NCBI GenBank assembly: GCA_020638175.1
Contig: JACKJA010000002.1
Span: 1,426,001-1,490,000 of the forward strand
Direction: 5' to 3'
Source of the DNA: Rhodospirillales bacterium
GTDB taxonomy: Bacteria; Pseudomonadota; Alphaproteobacteria; Micavibrionales; Micavibrionaceae
DNA length: 64,000 nucleotides
Under the pieces are notes generated by a model that was not told the DNA's origin, ran no database searches, and was given only the letters and a program-made list of their open reading frames with translations. Position 1 is the stretch's first letter. Each line of letters begins with the position of its first letter. The position numbers and the translations under genes were made by a program. Below are positions 43,634 through 53,075 of the stretch, one piece after another.

Positions 43634-44431
43634 ATGTACATCGATTCACATTGCCATTTGAATTTCGACCGCATGGATGAAATCGGCGGACTGGAAGCCG
43701 TAATAGACCGCGCACACAAGGCCGGAATTGAAGGCATGGTCACGATTTGCTGCCGCGTATCCGATGAATTTCCCGAAATCCTGAAAATTGCGCAGGAACA
43801 CGATAACATCTGGTGCAGCATCGGCACGCACCCGCACGAAGCCGGGGAAGAAGCCGAAAAAGCAATTACCTTGGAAAAACTCATCGAAATTGCGAATTCA
43901 AACCCGAAAATCGTCGGAATAGGGGAGAGCGGCCTCGATTACTACTATGATAACAGCCCCCGCGAAGACCAGCAGGACAGCTTTCGCAAACATATCCGCG
44001 CCTGCATCGAAACCGACCTGCCGCTGATCGTCCACGCTCGCGACGCCGATGACGATATTATACGGATCATCCGGGAAGAGGGCACCGGAACAAAGCTAAA
44101 AGGGCTCATGCACTGCTTTTCCTCCAGCCGCGCCCTAGGGGAAGCCGCTCTGGATTTTGGCTTCTACATCTCTTTTTCCGGCATCGTGACCTTTAAAAAA
44201 GCACAGGAACTAAAGGATTTCGCCCGCGACGTGCCGCTGGACCGCATCCTGACCGAAACCGATGCACCGTTTCTTGCCCCGGAGCCACACCGCGGGCGGG
44301 TCAATGAACCGGCCTTGATGGTTCACACGGGTCGCCACCTTGCAGAGCTTAAAAATATTTCTGAAGAAAGCCTCGCAAACCATTCAAAACAAAACTTTTT
44401 TAATCTTTTTGATAAGGCGGAGCCGGTATGA
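43634..44431 (+). CDS. tatD: TatD-family metal-dependent deoxyribonuclease/hydrolase
   Basis: A 265-residue TIM-barrel hydrolase; TatD proteins act as 3'-5' DNases in quality control. Metal ligands visible: H6-x-H8 in DSHCHLNF, the glutamate in GESGLDYYY, histidines in LPLIVHARDADDD and MHCFSS, and the aspartate in LTETDAPFLAPEPHRG. It overlaps the next gene by four bases (ATGA). Confidence 0.94.
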   Translation: MYIDSHCHLNFDRMDEIGGLEAVIDRAHKAGIEGMVTICCRVSDEFPEILKIAQEHDNIWCSIGTHPHEAGEEAEKAITLEKLIEIANSNPKIVGIGESGLDYYYDNSPREDQQDSFRKHIRACIETDLPLIVHARDADDDIIRIIREEGTGTKLKGLMHCFSSSRALGEAALDFGFYISFSGIVTFKKAQELKDFARDVPLDRILTETDAPFLAPEPHRGRVNEPALMVHTGRHLAELKNISEESLANHSKQNFFNLFDKAEPV

Positions 44432-45219
44432 ACGCCAAAATCACCATTTTAGGCTCCGGCAACTCGGCGGGAACGCCATCCATCGGCAATTTCTGGGGGA
44501 ATTGCGATCCCGGCGAACCTAAAAACAACCGGATGCGGGCCTCCATAGCCGTTCAAACGGCCAAAACCACCGTTATCGTCGATACAGGCCCGGATTTCCG
44601 CCACCAGATTAACCGGGCGAACATAGAAATCATTAACGCCATCCTGTACAGCCACGCCCACAGCGACCATGTCAACGGCATGGATGAACTACGCGTTATC
44701 CGCAATCATACCAAAAGCTGCGTCGATATCTACAGCAACCGCGAAACGCTGGGATCGCTGGAAAAAACCTTTCCGTTTTTGTTTATTAACAGCGAAAACC
44801 GCCTGTATCCACGGGTTGTCGAACCGCATACGATCAAGGACACGCATTACGGCACGCCGTTTATGATTGGCGATATCCCGGTTGTTCCGTTTGAACAGGA
44901 GCACGGCACGATAAAGTCTCTGGGCTTTCGCTTTGGCGACGTCGCGTACTCAACAGATATGGTTGACCTTGACCAGCAAGCGCTGGAAACGCTCTCAGGC
45001 GTCAAAACATGGATTGCCGACAGCGCAGCTTATAAACACACTGAAAATCCCGTGCATGCAAACCTGAAGAAACTTTACGAGCTTAACGAGGTTATTCAGG
45101 CCGATCGCGTGATTGTCACGCACATGCCGCCATCCATGGATTACAAAACACTCTTGAAAGAATTGCCGGAAGGATTCGAGCCGGCCTATGACGGCCTTGA
45201 AGTCGATTGCACACTGTAA
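44428..45219 (+). CDS. metallo-beta-lactamase-fold hydrolase (PhnP-like)
   Basis: A 263-residue MBL-fold protein. The metal motif SHAHSDHVNG is intact, with IVDTGPDFRHQ before it and the C-terminal VIVTHMPPSMDYK and ADS segments. It resembles PhnP cyclic-phosphate phosphodiesterases and the MBL gene that commonly follows tatD in alphaproteobacteria. Exact substrate is not known. It is translationally coupled to tatD. Confidence 0.88.
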   Translation: MNAKITILGSGNSAGTPSIGNFWGNCDPGEPKNNRMRASIAVQTAKTTVIVDTGPDFRHQINRANIEIINAILYSHAHSDHVNGMDELRVIRNHTKSCVDIYSNRETLGSLEKTFPFLFINSENRLYPRVVEPHTIKDTHYGTPFMIGDIPVVPFEQEHGTIKSLGFRFGDVAYSTDMVDLDQQALETLSGVKTWIADSAAYKHTENPVHANLKKLYELNEVIQADRVIVTHMPPSMDYKTLLKELPEGFEPAYDGLEVDCTL

Positions 45220-45312
45220 ACAGGGCTGAGCAACCTCAGAACGCGATAAATAAATTATCCATTCTAATAGCACTCTCGAACCCCTTAACGAATAACCTGC
45301 CCCGTTATCCCT

Positions 45313-45335
45313 GTATATTATTTTCCATAATATAC
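45313..45335. repeat. perfect 9-bp palindrome in the gap before pirin
   Basis: GTATATTAT-TTTCC-ATAATATAC forms a perfect 9-bp stem with a 5-base loop. It lies in the 277-base A+T-rich region between the MBL-fold gene and the pirin gene, about 160 bases before the pirin start. It could be an operator or a transcript hairpin. I see no gene in the gap. Confidence 0.45.
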
Positions 45336-45496
45336 ATTATCACATTATTATCAATCGGCACTCCGAGCACCCCCCATCAATCGTATCAAGCTCAATGACC
45401 GCACTAATTCTAAGGCTTCTCTGGAAATCGTTAACGACGGAATTATATTAACAAAACAAATCGCCACGTAACCCAAAAAATGAAAGCGAGCAAAGC

Positions 45497-46198
45497 ATGA
45501 TCACCGTTTATCCTGCCGAAACATTGGGGCGCGCCGATCTGGGGTGGCTGCGCACGAAGTATCATTTCAGCTTCGCGGATTACCGCAATCTGCGCCGCGT
45601 CCATTTTGGCAAACTGCGCGTCATTAACGATGATACGATCGCCGCCGGCGCCGGGTTCGACATGCACGGTCACGAGGATATGGAGATCATCACCTTCGTC
45701 CGCAGCGGCGCCATCAGCCACCGCGATTCGGAAGGCAACGAAGGCCGCACCGAAGCCGGCAATGTGCAGGTCATGAGCGCCGGCAGCGGTATCCGCCACG
45801 CCGAATTCAATAAGGAAGACCGGGAAACCACCCTCTTCCAGATATGGATCTTCCCGAAAGAAAAAGGCGTCAAACCGCGCTGGGACAGCGCCCGGTTCGA
45901 CAACAGCAAAGCGGCAAGCAACCTCCCCCTGCTCGTCTCCGGCCGCGCCGAGGATAAAGGCAAAGGCGCTCTGTACATCCATCAGGACGCCTCCATTCTT
46001 GGTGGCAAAATAGAGGCAGGAAAAGAAATAAATCAAAACATTAAAGATCAGACATATCTAATTGTATCAGATGGAGAAATAGAGATTCTTGATGAACCAC
46101 TCCGCAAAGGTGACGGCGTTGAGATCACGGATCAAAAGAGTGTCACAATCAAAGCTCTGACCGACGCGGAAGTCATCATGATCGACGTCCCGGCATAA
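45497..46198 (+). CDS. pirin family protein (bicupin)
   Basis: A 233-residue bicupin of the YhhW/pirin type. The N-terminal metal motif HGHEDMEIITFVRSG is present and IRHAEFNKED gives the later ligands. E. coli YhhW cleaves quercetin in vitro; physiological roles are unclear. The frame is complete, but the ribosome binding site is weak. It stands alone between an A+T-rich gap and mazG. Confidence 0.88.
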   Translation: MITVYPAETLGRADLGWLRTKYHFSFADYRNLRRVHFGKLRVINDDTIAAGAGFDMHGHEDMEIITFVRSGAISHRDSEGNEGRTEAGNVQVMSAGSGIRHAEFNKEDRETTLFQIWIFPKEKGVKPRWDSARFDNSKAASNLPLLVSGRAEDKGKGALYIHQDASILGGKIEAGKEINQNIKDQTYLIVSDGEIEILDEPLRKGDGVEITDQKSVTIKALTDAEVIMIDVPA

Positions 46199-46240
46199 CC
46201 CGCCCTGTACAAGCCGACCACAATCGGCTAAGCAGAGTTT

Positions 46241-47020
46241 ATGGACAAACACGATAAAAACCAGAAAGCCACCCAAGACCTTCTCGACCTGATGGCTCGG
46301 CTGCGCAATCCTGACGGCGGCTGCCCGTGGGATCTGGAACAGGATTTCAAATCTATCGCCCCGCACACGATCGAGGAAGCCTACGAAGTCGCCGACGCCA
46401 TCGAACGCGGCGACATGAATGACCTGAAGGACGAACTTGGCGATTTACTGCTCCAGGTCGTCTTTCACGCGCAAATGGCCGAGGAAGAAGGCCTGTTTGA
46501 TTTCGCCGATGTCGCAAGGCACGTCACCGATAAAATGGTTCACCGCCATCCTCACGTCTTTGGCGATGAAACCGCCGCCACCGGCGATGATGTCCTGCAT
46601 GGCATCTGGGAGCAGCAAAAAGATAAAGAGAAAAAGCGTACGGAATGCGAAAGCGTCCTTGATGACGTGACCCGCGCCCTGCCCGCCATGATGCGCGCCC
46701 AAAAGTTGCAAAAACGCGCAGCCCGCATCGGTTTTGAATGGCCGGACACGCAAGGCGCCTGGCATAAACTGGACGAAGAGCTCGGCGAACTGCGGGAAGC
46801 CATCACCGAAGACGACCAAAACCACATACACGAAGAACTGGGCGACGTGCTTTATTGCGTCGTCAATCTGGGCCGGATGCTGGGCGTTGACTGCGAGACC
46901 GCCATGCGTGACTGTAATTATAAATTTGAAAGTAGATTCAAAGCGATGGAAAAGAAACTTAAGAAAATAGATTCGCCATCTCTGACCAAAATGCTTGAAA
47001 TCTGGCAGGCCCAGAAATAA
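46241..47020 (+). CDS. mazG: MazG nucleoside triphosphate pyrophosphohydrolase
   Basis: MazG hydrolyses (d)NTPs to monophosphates and acts in nucleotide pool sanitation. The 259-residue protein carries two MazG domains; the first has LRNPDGGCPWDLEQDFKSI, the EEAYEVADAIE and ELGDLLLQVVFHA metal-binding helices, and the second has EELGELREAI and EELGDVLYCVVNLG. It is convergent with hflX, six bases apart. Confidence 0.94.
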   Translation: MDKHDKNQKATQDLLDLMARLRNPDGGCPWDLEQDFKSIAPHTIEEAYEVADAIERGDMNDLKDELGDLLLQVVFHAQMAEEEGLFDFADVARHVTDKMVHRHPHVFGDETAATGDDVLHGIWEQQKDKEKKRTECESVLDDVTRALPAMMRAQKLQKRAARIGFEWPDTQGAWHKLDEELGELREAITEDDQNHIHEELGDVLYCVVNLGRMLGVDCETAMRDCNYKFESRFKAMEKKLKKIDSPSLTKMLEIWQAQK

Positions 47021-47026
47021 ACGCCC

Positions 47027-48373
47027 TTACGCGCCGCTTTTTGCTTTCGCCGGCTTATATCCAAACCGCTCCTGAAAACGGCCCAACTGCGAAGGGTCGA
47101 TATTCAAAGTCAGGGAAATCCCCTCTTCCGTGTCACTCCGGCTTTCGACATGACCATGCTGGTAAAGCCATGCCAGTGCTTCCCCGTCGGTCGGCGGCAG
47201 GCAAAAGCTCACCGTTTTGCGCTTACGGGATAAAAACGCCCCGATCGTATCCAAAAGCACATCGGTCCCTGCCCCGCTTAACGCCGACAACGGCACAATA
47301 TTGGCGCCAAACCGGGCACGTCGTTCAATATCGGGCAGCTCATCCTCCGACACGGCATCCATCTTGTTGAATAACTCGATCACGCGCGGATCTGAATCAT
47401 GCTCCACCCCTAACTCCGCAAGAATTTTCACGACCTCGGCGCGCTGCGCTTCATGATCGGCCCGCGCCATATCCCGCACATGCAAAATCACATCGGCATA
47501 CTGCACCTGCTCCAGTGTCGCCCGGAACGCCGCCACCAGATCATGCGGCAAATCCGCGATAAACCCGACCGTGTCAGAGAAAATCACATCCTGCCCGCCC
47601 GGCAACGTCACTTTACGCATCGTCGGGTCAAGCGTCGCAAACGGCAAATCTTCGGCAAACACCCCCGCCCCGGTCAGCTTGTTAAACAGCGTCGATTTCC
47701 CGGCATTGGTATAGCCGACCAGCGCAATAATCGGATACGGCACTTTCTCACGGCTTTTCCGCCCCAGCTCACGGGTCTTGCGCACTTTTTCGAGGTCTTT
47801 TTTAAGATGGGCAATCCGGTCAATAATCATCCGCCGGTCAATTTCAAGCTGCGTTTCCCCCGGCCCGCCGGTCTTCCCCGTCCCCCCGCGTTGCCGCTCA
47901 AGGTGGGTCCACGACCGCACCAGCCGTGATTTCTGGTATTCCAAGGCCGCCAGCTCCACCTGAATGCGCCCTTCCTTCGTCTGGGCCCGCTCCCCGAAAA
48001 TCTCAAGGATCAACCCTGTCCGGTCGATCACTTTCACATTCCAGAATTTTTCAAGGTTACGCTGCTGCACAGGCGACAAATCGTGATTAACGATCACCAG
48101 ATCAGGCTCCAGAGCCGCCACGGTTTCCGCAATCTCTTCACACGTCCCCTTCCCCAGGAAATGAGCAGGATTAATCCGGGAAATCCGCGCGATTCGAATA
48201 TCCTCCACCTCAAGGAAAATCGCGCGCGCCAACCCGGCCGCTTCCTCGACCTGCGCATCTATCTGCGATGATTCCGGCATCCGCGCTTCGCCCCCCTGCC
48301 CACGCAAGACAGGATGCACGATCAGCGCCCTGTCCGGCGCTGCCCGCGTTTCAAAATACTGGAATCCACTCAT
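47027..48373 (-). CDS. hflX: HflX ribosome-associated GTPase
   Basis: HflX splits stalled or heat-damaged 70S ribosomes. In 448 residues: the N-terminal HflX domain, a helical linker with SRLVRSWTHLERQRGGTG, the G1 motif GYTNAGKS, G3 DTVGF and G4 NKMD. It lies 12 bases after hfq, the classic hfq-hflX pair. Confidence 0.95.
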   Translation of the reverse strand: MSGFQYFETRAAPDRALIVHPVLRGQGGEARMPESSQIDAQVEEAAGLARAIFLEVEDIRIARISRINPAHFLGKGTCEEIAETVAALEPDLVIVNHDLSPVQQRNLEKFWNVKVIDRTGLILEIFGERAQTKEGRIQVELAALEYQKSRLVRSWTHLERQRGGTGKTGGPGETQLEIDRRMIIDRIAHLKKDLEKVRKTRELGRKSREKVPYPIIALVGYTNAGKSTLFNKLTGAGVFAEDLPFATLDPTMRKVTLPGGQDVIFSDTVGFIADLPHDLVAAFRATLEQVQYADVILHVRDMARADHEAQRAEVVKILAELGVEHDSDPRVIELFNKMDAVSEDELPDIERRARFGANIVPLSALSGAGTDVLLDTIGAFLSRKRKTVSFCLPPTDGEALAWLYQHGHVESRSDTEEGISLTLNIDPSQLGRFQERFGYKPAKAKSGA

Positions 48374-48385
48374 ATAAGGATATTT

Positions 48386-48646
48386 TTAATCTTCGGACTC
48401 TTCGCCGCTTTTCTCTTCATCCGTATCATACAGATTCAAAGGCGCGCCCGGCATAATCGTCGAAATCGCATGCTTATAGACCAACTGGATATGCGAATCC
48501 CGGCGCAGCAGCATGGAAAAATTGTCAAACCAGGTCACAACGCCCTGAAGTTTCACCCCGTTCACCAAGAAGACAGTAACACTCATCTTCTCTTTCCGGA
48601 TTTTGTTTAGAAATACATCCTGTACGTTTTGATTTTTTTCGCTCAT
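48386..48646 (-). CDS. hfq: Hfq RNA chaperone
   Basis: Hfq is the hexameric Sm-like chaperone that pairs small RNAs with mRNAs. In 86 residues the Sm1 block (VFLVNGVKLQGVVTWFDNF) and Sm2 block with YKHAISTI are intact, and the tail is short and acidic (DEEKSGEESED). AGGA lies about 11 bases before the start. It is transcribed toward hflX. Confidence 0.97.
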   Translation of the reverse strand: MSEKNQNVQDVFLNKIRKEKMSVTVFLVNGVKLQGVVTWFDNFSMLLRRDSHIQLVYKHAISTIMPGAPLNLYDTDEEKSGEESED

Positions 48647-48703
48647 TTTTATGATGTCCTGTTTATTTTTAAATACTGACCGCCCTGTAATTGTTATGAA
48701 ATA

Positions 48704-49405
48704 TCAGCCGACAGCCTGTCTTTCTCCATTACGCTCAATACAACGTGCCAACGCCTTTTGCAAGTCATGACACGAATTAAATACGCCCAAAGGCGCAAAT
48801 TCTTCAACCAGCTTATCCTGCACAGCGTCAGAAGCCCCAACCAGAATAGCCACACATCCGGCATTGCGGGCCAGCCGCATGTCAGCCACAGAATCACCGA
48901 CGTACCATACTCCCGCCATCTCGTCCTCCAACCCCGCTTCCGCAAGGGCCGTGATTAAAGGCAGAGGATCGGGTTTGTCGCGTTCAACGTGCCCCGCCCC
49001 GATAATGGAAAAAAAATGGTCCGCCCAGCCCAAATGCATCATCTCGTCCAGCAAAAACGCATGCCGTTTATTACTGACAATCCCGAGCGGAATGCTTGTT
49101 CCCGTCAGAAAAGACATCAACTCATCTGCCCCCGGTAAAATTTCAAGCCTGTCCAGATGAATACGCGCAATTTCATCATACAAAATACCCAGCGCTTCAT
49201 CGAACCTGTCACCATACAGATCGGGATAAGCATCCAGCGAAGAGCGGTGTGCGATAGTGCCAACATATTCGGCCATATCCCATTCCGGCAGGTTAAAATG
49301 CCGCCGCACAGCATTATGACCGTCCAGAACACACGCCATCGTATCCACCAGCGTGCCATCCCAGTCAAACACCAGCGCTTTCGGCAAAGGAACGTTCTCT
49401 ATCAT
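48704..49405 (-). CDS. HAD-superfamily phosphatase, phosphoglycolate phosphatase-like
   Basis: A 233-residue HAD hydrolase of the Gph/phosphoglycolate phosphatase type with a helical cap. Nucleophile motif FDWDGTLVDT has D14 and D16; motif II is GIVSNKRHA and motif IV VWYVGDSVADM. It starts three bases after murI. The substrate cannot be set from sequence. Confidence 0.85.
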   Translation of the reverse strand: MIENVPLPKALVFDWDGTLVDTMACVLDGHNAVRRHFNLPEWDMAEYVGTIAHRSSLDAYPDLYGDRFDEALGILYDEIARIHLDRLEILPGADELMSFLTGTSIPLGIVSNKRHAFLLDEMMHLGWADHFFSIIGAGHVERDKPDPLPLITALAEAGLEDEMAGVWYVGDSVADMRLARNAGCVAILVGASDAVQDKLVEEFAPLGVFNSCHDLQKALARCIERNGERQAVG

Positions 49406-49408
49406 TGT

Positions 49409-50212
49409 TCAGGCCGCCTCTACTTTTTCAATCGCCAGAGAATCCCGGAAAATATCCTGAGCGCTGCAAACATAATTATCCGTGACGTCCGTCACCAGAA
49501 AACGGCTCTTCCCGGTTTGACTGATCGCGGAGTCAATTTCCGGATGCCGCTGTAAATAATCAGCCAGCTTGCGCGGAATAATTTCATCTTGGGACAACAG
49601 CGCCACATCCGACCCGATCATCGTACGGATCGTGTCTTTCAGATAGGGATAATGCGTGCACCCCAAAATCAGTCCCTCTATCCCGGAATCAACGAGCGGC
49701 TGAATATAGCTCTCCAGCACAGGCTCAATCCAGCGCATACCGCCGTGCTCAATCATCGGCACCAGCAAAGGCGATGCCTGCGGGACGATCCTTATATCCG
49801 GATCCAGCTTGCTGAGTTCTTCTTGGTAAACACCGGAGCAGACAATCTGGTGCGTCGCCAGCAAACCAATACGCTTAAGGCGTTTCTCATAGGCCTCCTC
49901 CAGCGTCGGCACCACCACCCCCAAAATCCGGCGATCCGGATAATGTTCAGGCAAATATTCTTGCTGCAACCGCCGTAGCGCCGCGGCACTGGCCGTATTA
50001 CAGGCGATAATAATCAGCTTGCAATCATGCGCGGAAAACAAATACTCCATGGCCTGCCGCGTATAATGATAAATGGCATCGCGCGAACGGCCGCCATAGG
50101 GCATGTGAAGCGTATCGCCCATATAAATCAGGTCATGGTGCGGCAAATGAGTCCGGATCGCTCTGGTAATCACCAGCCCGCCCAGCCCTGAATCAAAAAC
50201 GCCCAGTTTCAT
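49409..50212 (-). CDS. murI: Glutamate racemase
   Basis: MurI makes D-glutamate for peptidoglycan. In 267 residues the two catalytic cysteines are C71 in IACNTASAAA and C185 in GCTHYPYL; the opening VFDSGLGGL supplies D7 and MPYGGRS follows. It starts 20 bases after the trkA stop and is followed by the HAD gene with a 3-base gap. Confidence 0.96.
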   Translation of the reverse strand: MKLGVFDSGLGGLVITRAIRTHLPHHDLIYMGDTLHMPYGGRSRDAIYHYTRQAMEYLFSAHDCKLIIIACNTASAAALRRLQQEYLPEHYPDRRILGVVVPTLEEAYEKRLKRIGLLATHQIVCSGVYQEELSKLDPDIRIVPQASPLLVPMIEHGGMRWIEPVLESYIQPLVDSGIEGLILGCTHYPYLKDTIRTMIGSDVALLSQDEIIPRKLADYLQRHPEIDSAISQTGKSRFLVTDVTDNYVCSAQDIFRDSLAIEKVEAA

Positions 50213-50232
50213 GAATGATACTCACCAGCTCC

Positions 50233-51609
50233 CTAGAACAGATCAATCTGAACGGAAAACATCTTTTCGACTTTCCGGGCCTGTCCGCCGGCCGCCAGCA
50301 AAATGATGTGATCCCCCGGCCGCACAACAAAGTCAGACGGCGGGTTAATCACTTTATCCTCGCGGACGAGCATGCCAATCACCACGCCCTGTGGTAATTT
50401 AATATCCCGAATAGCCACATTGGCAATCGAGATCGTGTCGGAAACCTCTGCTTCGATAATTTCGGCAAATCCGTCCCGCAAAGTGTGAAGCGCCTTGATC
50501 CGTCCCCGGCGCACATGCTGCATAATCGTGGAAACCGTCGAAGATCGGGGCGAAACTGTCACGTCAATCCCCAGCGAATTCGTCAAAACGGCATAGGTCG
50601 TATTGTTAACCAGCGCAATAACCCGCTCACAGCCATGCTGTTTTGCCAGCAATGAAGCCAGAATGTTAGTTTCATCATCGTCAGTCAGGGATATCAGCGT
50701 ATCCGTCCGGGCGATATTGGCCTCTTTCATAATCTCATGATTGAGAGCATCACCGTGAATGACAATCACATCCTGAAGAATCTTGCTGACCTCCTTGGCT
50801 GTGGCTTCATTTTTTTCGATGACCTTGATCTGGATATTGTCATGGTCCTGCTGCAGTAACTTTACAAGACTGATCCCTATGTTACCACCGCCGACAACGG
50901 TGATCTGGCGCGCGCGCTCTTCTTCATGGCCAAAGATAGCCAATGCCCGGTGAAGATGCTCACTAACCGTGAAAAAGAAAACCTCATCGTCAACCTGCAA
51001 CTGGTCATCCGAACCGGGGACCAAGGGCTGCCCTTCTCTCAGAATAGCGCTGATCTCGAAATTCAAATCAGGAAACGTCTGGTGTAATTGCTTGAGCTGC
51101 GTATTCACCACAGGACAATCGTCCTTGCAAATAACACCGACCAGATAAACCTTGCCCTCTGCCAAAGAAACAACACTGGTTGTGCCCGGAATGCGCAAAC
51201 GCTGGTTAATCGAACGGGCAACTTCGATTTCCGGTGAGATAATAACGTCAATCGGCATATGCGCCCGGCTAAACAGGTTTGACCATGCCGGGTTCAGGTA
51301 ACTTTGTTCGCGTATCCGGGCAATTTTTTTAGGGACGCCAAACAGGGAATGAGCAACCTGACACGCCACCATATTAACTTCGTCCTGATCCGTAACCGCC
51401 ACAATCAGGTCAGCGTCACTGGCCCCGGCCATAGACAGGACTTCGGGATCGGATGCATGCCCCAAAAGCGCATTCACATCCAGTTCGTCATTAACTCGTT
51501 CAATCAAATGGCGATCACAGTCAACGACGGTCACATCGTTATCTTCTCGCGCCAGATAAGAAGCGATGTTGTACCCAACCTGTCCGGCGCCGCATATAAT
51601 AACCCGCAT
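50233..51609 (-). CDS. trkA: TrkA potassium uptake regulatory subunit
   Basis: The cytoplasmic NAD-binding subunit of the Trk K+ uptake system. The 458 residues contain two tandem RCK units: the first Rossmann fold begins VIICGAGQVGYNIA and the second VVGGGNIGISL, each followed by a TrkA-C domain. The membrane partner trkH/trkG is not in the window. Its place directly behind ntrYX is conserved in alphaproteobacteria. Confidence 0.95.
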   Translation of the reverse strand: MRVIICGAGQVGYNIASYLAREDNDVTVVDCDRHLIERVNDELDVNALLGHASDPEVLSMAGASDADLIVAVTDQDEVNMVACQVAHSLFGVPKKIARIREQSYLNPAWSNLFSRAHMPIDVIISPEIEVARSINQRLRIPGTTSVVSLAEGKVYLVGVICKDDCPVVNTQLKQLHQTFPDLNFEISAILREGQPLVPGSDDQLQVDDEVFFFTVSEHLHRALAIFGHEEERARQITVVGGGNIGISLVKLLQQDHDNIQIKVIEKNEATAKEVSKILQDVIVIHGDALNHEIMKEANIARTDTLISLTDDDETNILASLLAKQHGCERVIALVNNTTYAVLTNSLGIDVTVSPRSSTVSTIMQHVRRGRIKALHTLRDGFAEIIEAEVSDTISIANVAIRDIKLPQGVVIGMLVREDKVINPPSDFVVRPGDHIILLAAGGQARKVEKMFSVQIDLF

Positions 51610-51645
51610 TTGTTCCCCACGTCCTCGTTCTTTAACGCAGCATTT

Positions 51646-53055
51646 CTATGCCGCAGATGATTCATCACGCTCATTGTGCTTTGCCATCGCTGTGATGCCA
51701 AGCTGTTTTAATTTCCGATGCAACGCCGAGCGCTCCATCCCCACAAATTCGGCCGTTTTCGAAATATTGCCGTCAAACCGCTTGATCTGGGACGCCAGAT
51801 ATTCCCTTTCAAACATCTCGCGCGCCTCACGCAGCGGCGCGCTCATAAGGGTTTGATGGTCAACCGGATCATCCCCGCCGGGCGCACCGCCGACAATCTC
51901 TGACGGTAACTGATCGGGCCGTACCATATCATCGTCGTTTGCGGCGCCACCGCCCATAATCATCAGGCGCTCCACCAGATTCCGGAGCTGGCGGACATTA
52001 CCCGGCCAGTCATAAGCCTGCAGCGCCGCCAGCGTACTTTTGGCCAGCCTGCACGGCGGCATCCCGGTCTGGGCGGCAAACTGTTCAATAAAATAATCCG
52101 TCAACGCCCCGATATCCTGTAAATGATCGCGCAGCGGCGGAAGTTCGATCGGAACGACGTTCAGGCGAAAATAAAGGTCTTTGCGAAAATCACCTTGCTC
52201 CATGGCTTTTTCAAGATCACGGTTGCTGGCCGCGATAATGCGTACATCAACCTCGATAAAATCCTGCCCGCCAAGGCGCTGGAATTTCTGATCCTGCAAA
52301 ACCCGTACAATCTTGCCCTGCGTCTCGGCCGGCATATCGGCGACTTCATCCAGAAGGAGCGTCCCCCCGTCGGCTTGCTCCAGCAAACCGGTTTTTACGG
52401 CCTCATCCTCAACACCGAATAATTCCGCCTCCAGACGCTCCGGATGCAAAATCGCACAGTTCAGCGCCACAAACGGCCCCTGTGCCCGCTGGGACATCCG
52501 ATGAATCAAACGAGCGGCAATCTCCTTGCCTGTTCCCGGCTCGCCGGTAATCAAAACCCGGCTGTTAGTCTGCGCTACCCGTGACAACATCTGGCGCAGA
52601 GCCGTTATCGCATGGGAATCTCCCACCAGCTCGGACGGTCCCTGCGCCTTTTCTCTCAATTTTTTGTTTTCCCGCACCAGCTTGGCGTTTTCGAGCGCCC
52701 GTTCGATCATCAAAAGCAAACGGTCGGTTTTAAACGGCTTTTCGATAAAATCATAAGCCCCCTGTTTAATGGCGCTGACCGCCGTTTCAATCGTGCCGTG
52801 TCCGCTAATCATCAGAACAGGAATATCGGCATGCGCAGCCTTGATAGTTTCCAGGATTTGCAGCCCGTCATGCGTGCTGTCCTTCAGCCAGATGTCCAGA
52901 ATCACCAGATTCGGTTCACAGTCTTCTATCTGGGCATAAGCATCATCCGAATTCCCCGCTTGCCGGATGGCATAGCCCTCATCCTGCAAAATCCCCTGCA
53001 GCGCCAGACGAATATCGGCTTCATCATCAATAATCAAAATATCGGCTTTACTCAT
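51646..53055 (-). CDS. ntrX: NtrX sigma54-type response regulator
   Basis: The regulator of the NtrY-NtrX system. In 469 residues: receiver domain with phosphoacceptor D54 (LVILDIW), AAA+ domain (GEPGTGKE; LLLDEVADM), and a C-terminal Fis-type helix-turn-helix (SKTAEFVGMERSALHRKLK). The GAFTGA loop that contacts sigma54 is missing: the segment reads ELFGVEDEAVKTGLLEQADGG. NtrX relatives share this loss, so it may regulate without sigma54. Confidence 0.94.
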   Translation of the reverse strand: MSKADILIIDDEADIRLALQGILQDEGYAIRQAGNSDDAYAQIEDCEPNLVILDIWLKDSTHDGLQILETIKAAHADIPVLMISGHGTIETAVSAIKQGAYDFIEKPFKTDRLLLMIERALENAKLVRENKKLREKAQGPSELVGDSHAITALRQMLSRVAQTNSRVLITGEPGTGKEIAARLIHRMSQRAQGPFVALNCAILHPERLEAELFGVEDEAVKTGLLEQADGGTLLLDEVADMPAETQGKIVRVLQDQKFQRLGGQDFIEVDVRIIAASNRDLEKAMEQGDFRKDLYFRLNVVPIELPPLRDHLQDIGALTDYFIEQFAAQTGMPPCRLAKSTLAALQAYDWPGNVRQLRNLVERLMIMGGGAANDDDMVRPDQLPSEIVGGAPGGDDPVDHQTLMSAPLREAREMFEREYLASQIKRFDGNISKTAEFVGMERSALHRKLKQLGITAMAKHNERDESSAA

Positions 53056-53075
53056 TTTTTGCCTTTTCTTTTTTT

